From: Clostridia bacterium
GTDB lineage: Bacteria > Bacillota_A > Clostridia > Oscillospirales > CAG-272
Direction of reading: 5' to 3'
Assembly (NCBI GenBank): GCA_017501345.1
Contig: JAFVXC010000027.1
Span: 1-64,000 of the forward strand
DNA: 64,000 nt
Every line of letters begins with the position of its first letter. The first letter of the stretch is position 1. This document shows, piece by piece, positions 24,008 through 32,259 of the stretch. Both the position numbers and the translations under genes were made by a program. The notes below the pieces were generated by a model. That model was not told the origin of the DNA, searched no databases, and saw nothing but the letters and a program-made list of their open reading frames with translations.

Positions 24008-24649
24008 ATGGGAAAAGCAGATCTTGACGTACTGGAGAAAAGGATCGAGGAAGCAGAGAAAAGGGAAAAGCGAGAGATTCGCGCCCGCCAAAAGGAGCTT
24101 ATGAAGAAAGAGCGCGTCAGCTTCTGGACGGATTTTAAGAAGTTTATCACGAAGGGCAACGTACTCGATCTTGCCGTCGGCGTTGTCATCGGTACTGCGT
24201 TCAATGCGATCGTGAACGGACTTGTCAAAATGATCATCAATCCCTGCGTTGCGTATTTTACGGACGGTGTGAGCCTTTCGGAGCTTCAGCACGTTATCCG
24301 CCCTGAGAAGTTGGATGAAGCGGGGGACGTGATCGTTGCCGAGCTTGCAATTCAGTACGGTGCCTGGATCCAGACGGTCATTGACTTTCTCATCATTGCG
24401 CTCAGCGTATTTGTCGCGGTGCGTGTGATCCGCAAGACCGAGCGTAAGCTCCGCGCGAAGGAGATCGCAAAAAAGGAAGCCGCAGAGAAGAAAAAGAAGG
24501 TCGAAGAGGACAGAAAGGCGGCGGAGGCAAAGGAAATCGCGGAGAGAGCGGCGGCGGCGGACAAAGCGGCACGCGATAAGTTCTATGCGAACGTCGAGCG
24601 GCAGACCGAGCTGCTGGAAAGAATCAGCAAAAGGCTGGACGAGGCGTAA
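24008..24649 (+). CDS. mscL: Large-conductance mechanosensitive channel MscL, copy 2
   Basis: 213 residues, clearly a tandem duplicate of the preceding gene: FWTDFKKFITKGNVLDLAVGVVIGTAF and NPCVAYFTDGVSLSELQH repeat the first copy with few changes. The N-terminus is longer by about 15 charged residues, and the C-terminal coiled coil (about 150-213) has diverged (RERAAAADKAARDKFY-like). Separate promoter and terminator suggest independent control. Two copies may allow mixed pentamers or different tension thresholds; this is inference. Confidence 0.95.
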   Translation: MGKADLDVLEKRIEEAEKREKREIRARQKELMKKERVSFWTDFKKFITKGNVLDLAVGVVIGTAFNAIVNGLVKMIINPCVAYFTDGVSLSELQHVIRPEKLDEAGDVIVAELAIQYGAWIQTVIDFLIIALSVFVAVRVIRKTERKLRAKEIAKKEAAEKKKKVEEDRKAAEAKEIAERAAAADKAARDKFYANVERQTELLERISKRLDEA

Positions 24650-24654
24650 AAGCA

Positions 24655-24712
24655 AAAGGGTTGCGCAGACGGCGTACACGATGGTGTAGCTACCGAGGCG
24701 CAACCTTTTTTA
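24655..24712 (+). terminator. Terminator after mscL copy 2
   Basis: Outer stem AAAGGGTTGCGC / GCGCAACCTTTTT with an inner arm (TACAC..GTGTA), ending in a T run; works in both directions toward the convergent HAD gene. Confidence 0.82.
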
Positions 24713-24742
24713 TATTGATACGAGCTTCCGTGGCGGAAGGGA

Positions 24743-25408
24743 TCACAGTGCGTCAAACGCCGCGATATCCGTGAAGTCGCGGGCGGTCAGCGCCGTGCCC
24801 TCGTAGAGCGGGTCGCCGTCCTTTTCGACGAGCTGAACGATCGCGTGTGCGTTCGCGTTTCTCGCCGCCTTCACGCCCGAATTCGAGTCCTCGAAGATGA
24901 GGCATTCGGATGCGGGAACGCCGATCTTTTCTGCGGCACGAAGATAGAGTTCGGGGTTCGGCTTGCTCGGGATCACGCCGTCGTCCCAGACCATACGGTC
25001 GAGCGAGAACCATCTGCCGATGTTGAATTCCTCAAAATAGAATTTGACGTTCTCAATCTCCGAGCCCGTCGCGATCGTGAAGGGGATGCCGAGCTCCTTC
25101 AGGTGATCGAAGTATGCTTCCGCGCCTTTGACGAGGAGGAAGGTCTTCTCGTCCTTCTTGCAAAGCGAGCGGTAGAGTGCTTCCTTTTCATACGCAAGGC
25201 GGTCGATCTCGCTGTGCGACAGATCCGCACCGAAGTAGCGCGTGAGGATCTGCGGGTTCGACTGCCCGAGGCAGTTCTTTCGGATCTCCTCCTCGGTGAT
25301 CTCTATGCCGAGCTTTTCGGGCAGAAAGATCTGCCACGCCTCCTTGTGCTTCTCCGAATCGAAGAAAAGCGTGCCGTTAAAATCAAATAATACTCCGCGG
25401 TAGTTCAT
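24743..25408 (-). CDS. HAD-superfamily hydrolase with DxN motif I
   Basis: 221 residues of the beta-phosphoglucomutase-like HAD group. The start MNYRGVLFDFNGT was chosen because an AGAGGT site precedes it and the family motif follows directly. Motif I is D9-F-N11-G-T: the nucleophile Asp is present, but the second Asp, the general acid/base of phosphatases, is Asn. Motif II is TIATGSE (about 115), motif III Lys in SKPNPELY (about 150), motif IV EDSNSGVKAA (about 172). Substrate unknown; the Asn suggests altered activity, as in other HADs with DxN that I have seen in Firmicutes. Confidence 0.9.
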   Translation of the reverse strand: MNYRGVLFDFNGTLFFDSEKHKEAWQIFLPEKLGIEITEEEIRKNCLGQSNPQILTRYFGADLSHSEIDRLAYEKEALYRSLCKKDEKTFLLVKGAEAYFDHLKELGIPFTIATGSEIENVKFYFEEFNIGRWFSLDRMVWDDGVIPSKPNPELYLRAAEKIGVPASECLIFEDSNSGVKAARNANAHAIVQLVEKDGDPLYEGTALTARDFTDIAAFDAL

Positions 25409-25487
25409 ATTAAGTACCTCTTGACGTATTCCGAGGCTTTGCCTCGGGCTCCGCATGAAAACCTTTCAGCATAGAATACAGATATTT

Positions 25488-25566
25488 TTCTTTTGAAAAG
25501 CTTTTGGGATTTTTAAGGACTTTTTTCAAAAAGCCTTTCAATGGGGTGCAGGGGCAAAGCCCCTGC
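25488..25566 (-). repeat. Intergenic repeat-like segment with GCAGGGGC hairpin
   Basis: T-rich stretch with AAAAGCTTTTGGGA and a perfect stem GCAGGGGC (25548-25555) / GCCCCTGC (25559-25566) downstream of gpmI. A related stretch with AAAACTTTTGGAAAAGG lies at about 55303-55319. These look like members of a dispersed intergenic repeat, and the hairpin may end the gpmI transcript. Confidence 0.45.
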
Positions 25567-25574
25567 ATTGATGA

Positions 25575-27239
25575 TCAGATGATCTCGATCAGAGACTCGT
25601 CCCACATTTCGGGAGCAGCGTAGCCCATCAGGTTGACCATCGTAGCGGCAACGTTCGAGAGACCGAACTGTCCGTTGTCAGCCTTCATCTTGTAGGAGCT
25701 CTTTGCGTCGGTGTTGTCGTAGATGATGCAGGGAACGGGATTCAGCGTGTGCGAGGTCTTTGCCTTGTACGCACCTGTCTTGCCTGCCTTCGGGAGACCG
25801 GTCTTCTTGTCGCATTCGTACATCTCGTCCGCGTTTCCGTGGTCAGCGGTGATGAGTGCAACGCCTCCTGCCTTATCAAGGGATGCGAGGATGCGGGTGA
25901 GCTGAAGGTCGAGTGCTTCCATCGAGCAGCGGGTCGCTGCGATCGATCCCGTGTGACCGACCATATCACCGTTCGGGAAGTTGACGCGCAGATAGCGGTA
26001 TTTGCCCGATTCAAGTGCTTCGATCAGTGCGTCGGTGATCTCCGCGCACTTCATCCACGGACGCTGCTCGAAGGGAACGACGTCGGAGGGGATCTCAATA
26101 TAGGTCTCGAGCGCTTCGCTGAACTTGCCCGACTTGTTGCCGTTCCAGAAGTAGGTGACGTGACCGTACTTCTGCGTCTCGGAGATCGCGAGCATCGGAA
26201 CGCCCGTGTCGACGAGGTACTCGCTCATCGTGTTCGTGATCTCGGGGGGAGAAACGAGATACTTCTTCGGGATGTGGAGGTCGCCGTCGTATTCGAGCAT
26301 ACCGGCATACGCAACCCTCGGGACACGAACGCGGTCGAAGGGAGCGAAGTCACCCTCGGCGGAGTCGAATGCCTTCGAAATTTCGATCGAGCGGTCGCCG
26401 CGGAAGTTGAAGAAGATGACGCTGTCGCCGTCATTCACCGTGCCGACGGGGATGCCGTTCTCTGCGATGACGAAGGGATCGAGATCCTGGTCGATCGCGC
26501 CGGTCTCTCTGCGCAGGGTGGTGTATGCCTCTTCAGCCGATGCGAACTGTCTGCCCTCACCGAGAACGTGGGTCTTCCAGCCGTTTTCGACCATTGCCCA
26601 GTTTGCCTCGTAGCGGTCCATCGTGATCTTCATTCTGCCGCCGCCCGATGCGATGCGCGCGTCGAAGGACGAATCGTTCAGAGAAGCGAGGAATGCTTCA
26701 AAGGGGGCGATATAATCCATACCCGAGGTCTCGCCGACGTCTCTGCCGTCGAGGAGGATGTGGACGCGGACGGTCTTGACACCCTCGGTCTTCGCCTGTG
26801 CGACCATTGCCTTCAGGTGATCGATGTGGGAGTGCACGTTACCGTCGGAGAAGAGACCGAGGAAGTGGAGGGTGGATGCGTTTGCCTTCACGTTTCCGAT
26901 GAGCTCTTGCCAGGTCTCGGAGGCGAACATCTTGCCCGATTCGATCGAGTTCGAAACGAGCTTTGCGCCCTGCGCGAATACCTGACCTGCGCCGAGTGCG
27001 TTATGACCGACCTCGGAGTTGCCCATATCGTCGTCGGAGGGCAGACCGACTGCCGTGCCGTGTGCCTTGAGGGAGACCATCGGGTACTCCTTCATAATGC
27101 GGTCGAGGGTGGGGGTGTTCGCAAGTGCGACGGCGTTGCCGCAGGAATCCGCGGGAGCGATGCCGACGCCGTCCATTACGATCGTGAGAACGGGACCCTT
27201 TACGCCCGAAAAGCCGCTTAAAGAATTGAGTTTTGCCAT
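25575..27239 (-). CDS. gpmI: 2,3-bisphosphoglycerate-independent phosphoglycerate mutase
   Basis: 554 residues. Converts 3-phosphoglycerate to 2-phosphoglycerate in glycolysis using two metal ions. Motifs visible: VMDGVGIAP (first metal Asp), MGNSEVGHNALGAG with the phosphorylated Ser, HIHLLDGRDV-like HILLDGRDVGETSG, NFRGDRSIE, and ITADHGNADEM in the C-terminal metal site. Somewhat longer than the usual 510. Start MAKLNSL follows AAGGAAGG by 8 bp. It is single, with Mrp divergent. Confidence 0.96.
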   Translation of the reverse strand: MAKLNSLSGFSGVKGPVLTIVMDGVGIAPADSCGNAVALANTPTLDRIMKEYPMVSLKAHGTAVGLPSDDDMGNSEVGHNALGAGQVFAQGAKLVSNSIESGKMFASETWQELIGNVKANASTLHFLGLFSDGNVHSHIDHLKAMVAQAKTEGVKTVRVHILLDGRDVGETSGMDYIAPFEAFLASLNDSSFDARIASGGGRMKITMDRYEANWAMVENGWKTHVLGEGRQFASAEEAYTTLRRETGAIDQDLDPFVIAENGIPVGTVNDGDSVIFFNFRGDRSIEISKAFDSAEGDFAPFDRVRVPRVAYAGMLEYDGDLHIPKKYLVSPPEITNTMSEYLVDTGVPMLAISETQKYGHVTYFWNGNKSGKFSEALETYIEIPSDVVPFEQRPWMKCAEITDALIEALESGKYRYLRVNFPNGDMVGHTGSIAATRCSMEALDLQLTRILASLDKAGGVALITADHGNADEMYECDKKTGLPKAGKTGAYKAKTSHTLNPVPCIIYDNTDAKSSYKMKADNGQFGLSNVAATMVNLMGYAAPEMWDESLIEII

Positions 27240-27391
27240 TTCTGCTTTGACCTTCCTTAAAGAAAAATTTCCATACACATCTATTATATCTCTTTTTCAT
27301 CATAATTTCAAGAGGGAGAGGGAGATTTTTACGAAATTTTCGGAAAAGGCAAAAAATTGTAAAAAGAATTCGGGGGAAACCGAAAAAGCTC

Positions 27392-27420
27392 TTGCAAAAC
27401 GGCATAAATTGATGTATAAT
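27392..27420 (+). promoter_or_regulatory. Promoter of the mrp gene
   Basis: TTGCAA (27392-27397) and TATAAT (27415-27420), 17-bp spacer. Confidence 0.72.
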
Positions 27421-27499
27421 AATAAGGCTATAATAACAGAGATGCCTTTGACGGAGGATCTTCCGTCGGCTCTCGCGAAAATGAAAGGAATTCCCCAAA

Positions 27500-28330
27500 A
27501 TGGCAGAAGAATGTACCCATAACTGCTCGAGCTGCTCGGCTGATTGCCCCTCGAGAAATAAAGAAAGCCTCCTTGAAAAGCCCAACGCGGAGTCGAAGAT
27601 CCGCCGCGTGATCGGTGTCGTCAGCGGAAAGGGAGGTGTCGGTAAGTCGATCGTCACCTCGATGCTGTCTGTACTCATGCGGAGAAAGGGCTATCGCGTC
27701 GGCATTATTGATGCGGATATCACCGGTCCCTCGATCCCGAAGGCGTTCGGTCTCAATCCCGGTGTTGAGAGCACCGAGACCGCGCTTCTCCCCAAGACCA
27801 CGGCGTCGGGCATCGACGTGATGTCGCTGAACCTCCTCGTTGAGGATCCCGAATCTCCCGTGATCTGGAGAGGACCCGTCATTGCGGGCACGGTCAAGCA
27901 GTTCTGGACCGACGTCATCTGGAAGGATATCGACTATATGTTCGTCGACTGCCCTCCCGGAACGGGCGACGTACCGCTGACCGTATTCCAGTCGATTCCG
28001 CTTGACGGAATCATCATCGTGACCTCTCCGCAGGAGCTCGTTTCGATGATCGTTGCGAAGGCGTTCAAGATGGCAGAGATGATGAACATTCCCGTGCTTG
28101 GGCTTGTTGAAAATATGTCCTACGTCAAGTGCCCCGATTGCGGCAAGGAGCTTCACATTTTCGGTGAAAGCCACATCGAGGAGACCGCGAAGGCGTACGG
28201 TACCGAGGTGCTCGGACGTCTGCCGATCGATCCGATGCTCGCGGGACTCGTGGACAACGGTATGATCGAGGGACTTGAGGTCGATTATCTCGACGCGGCG
28301 GCTGACAGGCTCGCTGAAAGGCTGAATTGA
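27500..28330 (+). CDS. mrp: Mrp/NBP35 family iron-sulfur cluster carrier ATPase
   Basis: 276 residues. The N-terminus CTHNCSSCSADCPS has four Cys, as in NBP35 and many Clostridia Mrp proteins. The P-loop is GKGGVGKS (about 44-51), switch I DADITGPSIP, and DCPPGTGD is Walker B-like. CPDCGKE (about 210) is the C-terminal CxxC that bridges a [4Fe-4S] cluster between two subunits. It receives and hands on clusters to apo-enzymes in the cytosol, supplementing the isc locus at 20-22 kb. AAAGGAA precedes the ATG. Confidence 0.95.
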   Translation: MAEECTHNCSSCSADCPSRNKESLLEKPNAESKIRRVIGVVSGKGGVGKSIVTSMLSVLMRRKGYRVGIIDADITGPSIPKAFGLNPGVESTETALLPKTTASGIDVMSLNLLVEDPESPVIWRGPVIAGTVKQFWTDVIWKDIDYMFVDCPPGTGDVPLTVFQSIPLDGIIIVTSPQELVSMIVAKAFKMAEMMNIPVLGLVENMSYVKCPDCGKELHIFGESHIEETAKAYGTEVLGRLPIDPMLAGLVDNGMIEGLEVDYLDAAADRLAERLN

Positions 28331-28406
28331 TTTTTTGACTGCGGGGGACGACGCTATAACACGGTGTTGTCCCCTCGCTTTCACCTTACGGAAGGATACT
28401 CTTTGG

Positions 28407-29180
28407 ATGAAAAAACACCTTGAAAAATTCGTGTCGGCGGTGAAGACCGACTTTGCGCTTTGGCGCGAGAGCTGCAGGGATCCGAGGACCGTGCGCCGCA
28501 CGCTTCTGAAGGCGCTGATCTTATGCGTTCTGATCGGGCTTTGCGGTCTCATCCTGATTCTCTCGGTCAGCGGTGCGATCGTTGACCGCGGAGGGGAGCG
28601 GATCGACAGTCACGAGGAGATCGACGCCTTCGCAGAGGCGGGTGGGGAATACGACTGTATTCTCGTGCTCGGATGCGGTGTGAAGCCCGACGGCACGCCG
28701 AGCGATCGGCTTTACGACCGCGTGAAGGTCGGCGTTGATCTTTACCTTGCGGGTGTTGCACCGAAGATCCTGATGAGCGGCGACCACGGACAGGAGAACT
28801 ACGACGAGGTGTCGACGATGCTTCTGCTTGCCGTCGAGATGGGTGTTCCCGAGGAGGATATTTTCCTCGACCACGCGGGCTTTTCGACCTACGAAAGCGT
28901 TTACCGCGCCGATTACATCTTTGACTGCGACAGTATGGTGATCGTGACGCAGGAGTATCACCTCTACCGTGCGCTTCATATTGCCGAGCGCTTCGGGATC
29001 GAGGCGCGCGGTGTGTCCGCCGATCTTCGTCCGTACGCGAAAATGCTTTACCATAACTGCCGCGAGACCCTCGCACGGTGTAAGGATTTCTTCTATGCCC
29101 TGACGAAACCCTCTCCGACTTATCTCGGAGAAAAGATCGACCTTTCGGGTGACGGCCGTGTGACGCACGAGGCGGATTGA
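28407..29180 (+). CDS. YdcF/SanA-like DUF218 membrane protein
   Basis: 257 residues: one N-terminal membrane helix (about 30-52) and an outer DUF218 domain (about 75-225). The domain starts CILVLGCGVKPDGTPSDRL and includes ILMSGDHG and STYESVYRA with VTQEYHLYRAL, the typical SanA/YdcF pattern. Members act in envelope polymer or vancomycin-resistance-related processes, but the reaction is unknown. ATG 28407 follows GGAAGGA. A short hairpin (GGGGAC..GTCCCC, about 28353-28374) lies between mrp and this gene, so co-transcription is uncertain. Confidence 0.88.
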   Translation: MKKHLEKFVSAVKTDFALWRESCRDPRTVRRTLLKALILCVLIGLCGLILILSVSGAIVDRGGERIDSHEEIDAFAEAGGEYDCILVLGCGVKPDGTPSDRLYDRVKVGVDLYLAGVAPKILMSGDHGQENYDEVSTMLLLAVEMGVPEEDIFLDHAGFSTYESVYRADYIFDCDSMVIVTQEYHLYRALHIAERFGIEARGVSADLRPYAKMLYHNCRETLARCKDFFYALTKPSPTYLGEKIDLSGDGRVTHEAD

Positions 29181-29186
29181 ATATAA

Positions 29187-29223
29187 AAGGGGCTGTCTCA
29201 CTAAGGTGAGACAGCCCCTTTTT
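29187..29223 (+). terminator. Bidirectional terminator between ydcF-like gene and exchanger
   Basis: Perfect 14-bp stem AAGGGGCTGTCTCA / TGAGACAGCCCCTT with a T run on the plus strand and A run on the other side. Confidence 0.93.
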
Positions 29224-29235
29224 GGTTTTGAACGG

Positions 29236-30294
29236 TTACGCCGCGGCGTTTGCGAAGAAAAAGAGATAGCACGCATACGCTACGTAGAGGAGGAGAAAGA
29301 CCGCACCCTCGATGCGTGTGAGCTTCTTGCCCGTGAACGCCGTAATTGCCAGAATGATCGACGTGGCGAGCAGAAAGAGCTGATCGATGAAGCTGCCGAA
29401 GTCTACGTTGATCGGCAGGATCACGACGGTCGTGCCGAGGATGAAGAGGACGTTGAAGATATTCGAGCCGACGATATTGCCGAGCGCGATGTCGCTGTTC
29501 CCCTTTCTTGCGGCGATGACCGAGGTGACGAGCTCGGGGAGGGAGGTGCCGAGCGCTACGACGGTAAGACCGATGACAGCCTCACTGATGCCGAGCTGAT
29601 GCGCGATGTCGGTCGCGCCCTCTACCGAGAGGTTGCCGCCGATGACGATAAGGATCGCTCCGCCGAGGGTAAAGAGGATGCTCTTCCACCACGGGAAGAC
29701 CTTGAATTCCTCGCCTGCGGTGGGGGCAGAGCCTTCGGATGCCGTAAGCGCTTGCTCCTTACGGAAGCGGAGCGCCGAGCGGACGGTCAGAAGGATATAG
29801 CCGATGAAAAGGAGCACGAGAACGACGCCCGAGATGCGACCGAGGTAGCTGAAGTGATCCCCCTTCGCGACTCCGACCGAGAGCAGTGTAAGCACGGGGA
29901 GGAGTACCGCTGTGAGGAGAAGCACGGGGATGTCGCGACGGAACATTTCCTTGTCGATCGAAAGAGGCAGGATCAATGCGCTGAGACCGAGGATGATGAG
30001 GATGTTCAGAATATTCGAGCCGACGACGTTTCCGATGGCGATATCACTCGATCCGCCGATCGCGGCAGACACGCTGACCGCAAGCTCGGGCATACTCGTG
30101 CCCATCGCGACGATGGTGAGACCGACGATGAGATCGGGGATCCGCAGTCTTTTCGCGATCGAGCTGCTGCCGTCCACGAAGAGGTCGGCGCCCTTGATCA
30201 GGGCAAGAAACCCGATCACGAGAAGGATATAGGGCAGGACGGGAGCGAGAAAGGGGACTGCGTTTGTGACGGCATCAAGAACGGTATCGAGCAT
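29236..30294 (-). CDS. Calcium/sodium antiporter (CaCA family, YrbG type)
   Basis: 352 residues with about ten helices in two inverted halves. Each half has the family alpha-repeat: VAMGTSMPELAVS with GSNILNILIILG in the first, and VALGTSLPELVTS with GSNIFNVLFILG in the second. The Glu in each PEL is an ion ligand. It exchanges calcium for sodium or protons. The loop between the halves is about 45 residues. It is the last of a minus-strand run galK - membrane protein - walJ - rlmH - exchanger, though functions are unrelated. Confidence 0.95.
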   Translation of the reverse strand: MLDTVLDAVTNAVPFLAPVLPYILLVIGFLALIKGADLFVDGSSSIAKRLRIPDLIVGLTIVAMGTSMPELAVSVSAAIGGSSDIAIGNVVGSNILNILIILGLSALILPLSIDKEMFRRDIPVLLLTAVLLPVLTLLSVGVAKGDHFSYLGRISGVVLVLLFIGYILLTVRSALRFRKEQALTASEGSAPTAGEEFKVFPWWKSILFTLGGAILIVIGGNLSVEGATDIAHQLGISEAVIGLTVVALGTSLPELVTSVIAARKGNSDIALGNIVGSNIFNVLFILGTTVVILPINVDFGSFIDQLFLLATSIILAITAFTGKKLTRIEGAVFLLLYVAYACYLFFFANAAA

Positions 30295-30353
30295 TGAGGC
30301 TCCTCCTTTTGGGGGAAATTTATAACAGTGCTATATTGTAGCCGGGAAACGGC

Positions 30354-30833
30354 TTACTTATGATAGCGTGTGCCCTTTTGGATGTTCAGGGCGCGGTAGA
30401 CGCTTTCGAGCAGGATGACGCGCATCAGCTGATGCGGGAAGGTGAGCTTTGAGACCGACAAGCGGAGATCGCACGCCGCTTTGACGCGCTCGTCGAGTCC
30501 GTGCGACGAGCCGATCAGAAAGTAAAAATCTCCCGACTGCTGTGCCGCCGCCTCGAGTCTTGCGGCAAGCTCCTCCGAGGAGAGCTGCTTGCCCTCGATG
30601 CAAAGCGCGATCTTATAGGCGCGCGGGGGGAGGAGAGAAAGGATTTTGTCGCCCTCCTCGCGGAGAGCCGCCGCAATCTCCTTCTCCGACGGAGCGTCGG
30701 GGAGGCGTGATTCCTTCAGCTCGATGATCTCGGGACGGCAAAAGCCCGAAAGGCGCTTCATATATTCGGCGGTCGCCTCGCGCAGATAGGCTTCCTTCAG
30801 GTTGCCCGTTACGACAAAACGTATGTTCAGCAC
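30354..30833 (-). CDS. rlmH: 23S rRNA (pseudouridine-1915-N3)-methyltransferase RlmH
   Basis: 159 residues with the SPOUT fold knot: FYFLIGSSHGLDERV (SAM loop) and SVSKLTFPHQLMRVILLESVYRA, ending YHK, the invariant C-terminus. It methylates helix 69 of 23S rRNA. Starts with GTG, seven to thirteen bases after AAAGGAG. Its start overlaps a possible 42-codon gene that fills the gap to walJ. The walJ-rlmH order is conserved in Firmicutes. Confidence 0.96.
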   Translation of the reverse strand: MLNIRFVVTGNLKEAYLREATAEYMKRLSGFCRPEIIELKESRLPDAPSEKEIAAALREEGDKILSLLPPRAYKIALCIEGKQLSSEELAARLEAAAQQSGDFYFLIGSSHGLDERVKAACDLRLSVSKLTFPHQLMRVILLESVYRALNIQKGTRYHK

Positions 30834-30955
30834 GGTGCTTTTGCTCCTTTCGCGTGGGTATTAGGACAGTTGATATTCGCTTCTGCGGCTGCTTCGGGAC
30901 CGTCCATAGCTCCATTGGGCGGCTCTTTGAGCGTCTCATCGAGCAGAAAGGTCAC
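30827..30955 (-). CDS. Possible small protein between walJ and rlmH
   Basis: A 42-codon frame begins with GTG whose last two bases share the walJ stop (GTGA) and ends 7 bp inside rlmH. It encodes TFLLDETLKEPPNG followed by an Ala-rich stretch and a NCPNTHAKGAKAPC end with two Cys. The tight coupling on both sides and coding-like base use support it; there is no own ribosome-binding site and no family I know. Could be chance. Confidence 0.35.
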   Translation of the reverse strand: MTFLLDETLKEPPNGAMDGPEAAAEANINCPNTHAKGAKAPC

Positions 30956-31767
30956 GCCGTCGGGATCTGCGACGCGGGTGTGAGATGCTCGTCGGCAAGC
31001 GCCGAGAAGGTCTCCTCGTATGCGAGAACGGGCATATTGTTTTCCTTCGAGAGATGCGCGAGCAGGAAGTGTTCGGTGCCGTTTTCTGCAAGGAAGGACG
31101 CGAATGCAGCGGCGTCTCGGTTTGAGAGATGCCCCCGTCTTGAGCGGATGCGGAGCTTCAGGTCGTACGGATAGGGTCCGTCGAGGAGCATATTCTCGTC
31201 GTGATTCGATTCCAAGACGACTGCCTCACAGCCCGTGAGACCCTTTTCAACGGCGGGGGTGACCACGCCGAGGTCAGTCGCGTAGCCGAAAACGCGGATG
31301 CCGCTCGGCGTTGATGCCGTGATACGGTATCCGACGCTCATTCTGCTATCGTGGGAGGTGGGGAAGGAGGAGACGGTGAGGCTTCCGACCGTCACCGAAA
31401 AGATAGTCGGGTGGGACACGATGCAGTCCTTCATCGGGGTATCCTGTGCGATGCGGTAGAGCCGCTCGGACGAGCCCTCGGTGACGTGGACGGGGATCGG
31501 ATTCTTTTTCAGAAACACCGCAAGCGCGCCGACGTGGTCACTGTGCTCGTGGGTGATGAAGATCGCGTCGATCGGCGGCTTTTCGGGGGAGCCCTTGTCT
31601 TTGATTGCGCCGATCTCCCTTAGTGCATTCGTCAGCGCGCGGGCGCTCTTTCCCGCGTCGATCAGGATCGCGGTGTCGCCGCACGAAATATAAGTCGAAT
31701 TGCCGCCCGACCCCGAGTAGAGGGTACAGATGCGGCAACCGTATTTTTCGGTACAGATATTTTTCAT
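30952..31767 (-). CDS. walJ: Metallo-beta-lactamase fold hydrolase, YycJ/WalJ type
   Basis: 271 residues. The zinc motif THEHSDH (about 80-86) and a further His in TSHDSRMS and SNHDENM match the beta-lactamase fold; GSGGNSTYI near the N-terminus is the YycJ hallmark. WalJ acts in DNA replication-cell division coordination in Bacillus, where it lies in the walRK operon, but walRK is absent here. The start MKNICTEKYG was picked for family fit. It lies 25 bp after a small membrane protein gene and before rlmH. Confidence 0.9.
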   Translation of the reverse strand: MKNICTEKYGCRICTLYSGSGGNSTYISCGDTAILIDAGKSARALTNALREIGAIKDKGSPEKPPIDAIFITHEHSDHVGALAVFLKKNPIPVHVTEGSSERLYRIAQDTPMKDCIVSHPTIFSVTVGSLTVSSFPTSHDSRMSVGYRITASTPSGIRVFGYATDLGVVTPAVEKGLTGCEAVVLESNHDENMLLDGPYPYDLKLRIRSRRGHLSNRDAAAFASFLAENGTEHFLLAHLSKENNMPVLAYEETFSALADEHLTPASQIPTA

Positions 31768-31792
31768 AATCGGTCTCTCTCTATCTGTCGGC

Positions 31793-32242
31793 TTATCCGA
31801 GGAGTCCCGAGAAAAAGGAGGCAAAATAGGGCTCGTATACGAAAAGATAGAAGATGTCCATAAAAAAGGTGAAGATCAGAGGGAAGAGAATGGTGAGGCA
31901 CCATTTTGATTTCCGCAGCCGCTCTTCACCGTCCTTGACGTAGGCTTCCTTCTCCTCCTCCGACATACTGTCGGGGAGCATATCGACCGTCACGCCCTTC
32001 CGCACAAAGCCGCGGTTATACGTAACGTAGAAGATGGCGAGTGCCACGAGGGCAATGAGATACGAAACGACGGCGATCTGCCAGAATGAGAAACGTACCA
32101 AAACGGCGTAGACACCGTAAAAAAGGATCGAGTTCAGCAGAATGATGATCAGATATTTGATCCTCTCCCGCTTTTTTCGGACAGCGGGATCCTCGAGGAA
32201 GCTGTAATCGGGCTCCTCGTTTTTGTTTTTTCTTTCCTTCAT
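31793..32242 (-). CDS. Small membrane protein, unknown
   Basis: 149 residues with a charged N-terminus (about 1-28), helices at about 29-48, 53-73 and 117-137, and an acidic linker SMSEEEKEAYVKDGEERL. No family is recognised. It lies 17 bp after galactokinase and 25 bp before walJ, so it is probably in the same transcript. The ATG follows AAGGAGC. Confidence 0.75.
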   Translation of the reverse strand: MKERKNKNEEPDYSFLEDPAVRKKRERIKYLIIILLNSILFYGVYAVLVRFSFWQIAVVSYLIALVALAIFYVTYNRGFVRKGVTVDMLPDSMSEEEKEAYVKDGEERLRKSKWCLTILFPLIFTFFMDIFYLFVYEPYFASFFSGLLG

Positions 32243-32259
32243 CGGGTGCTCCTTTTGTC

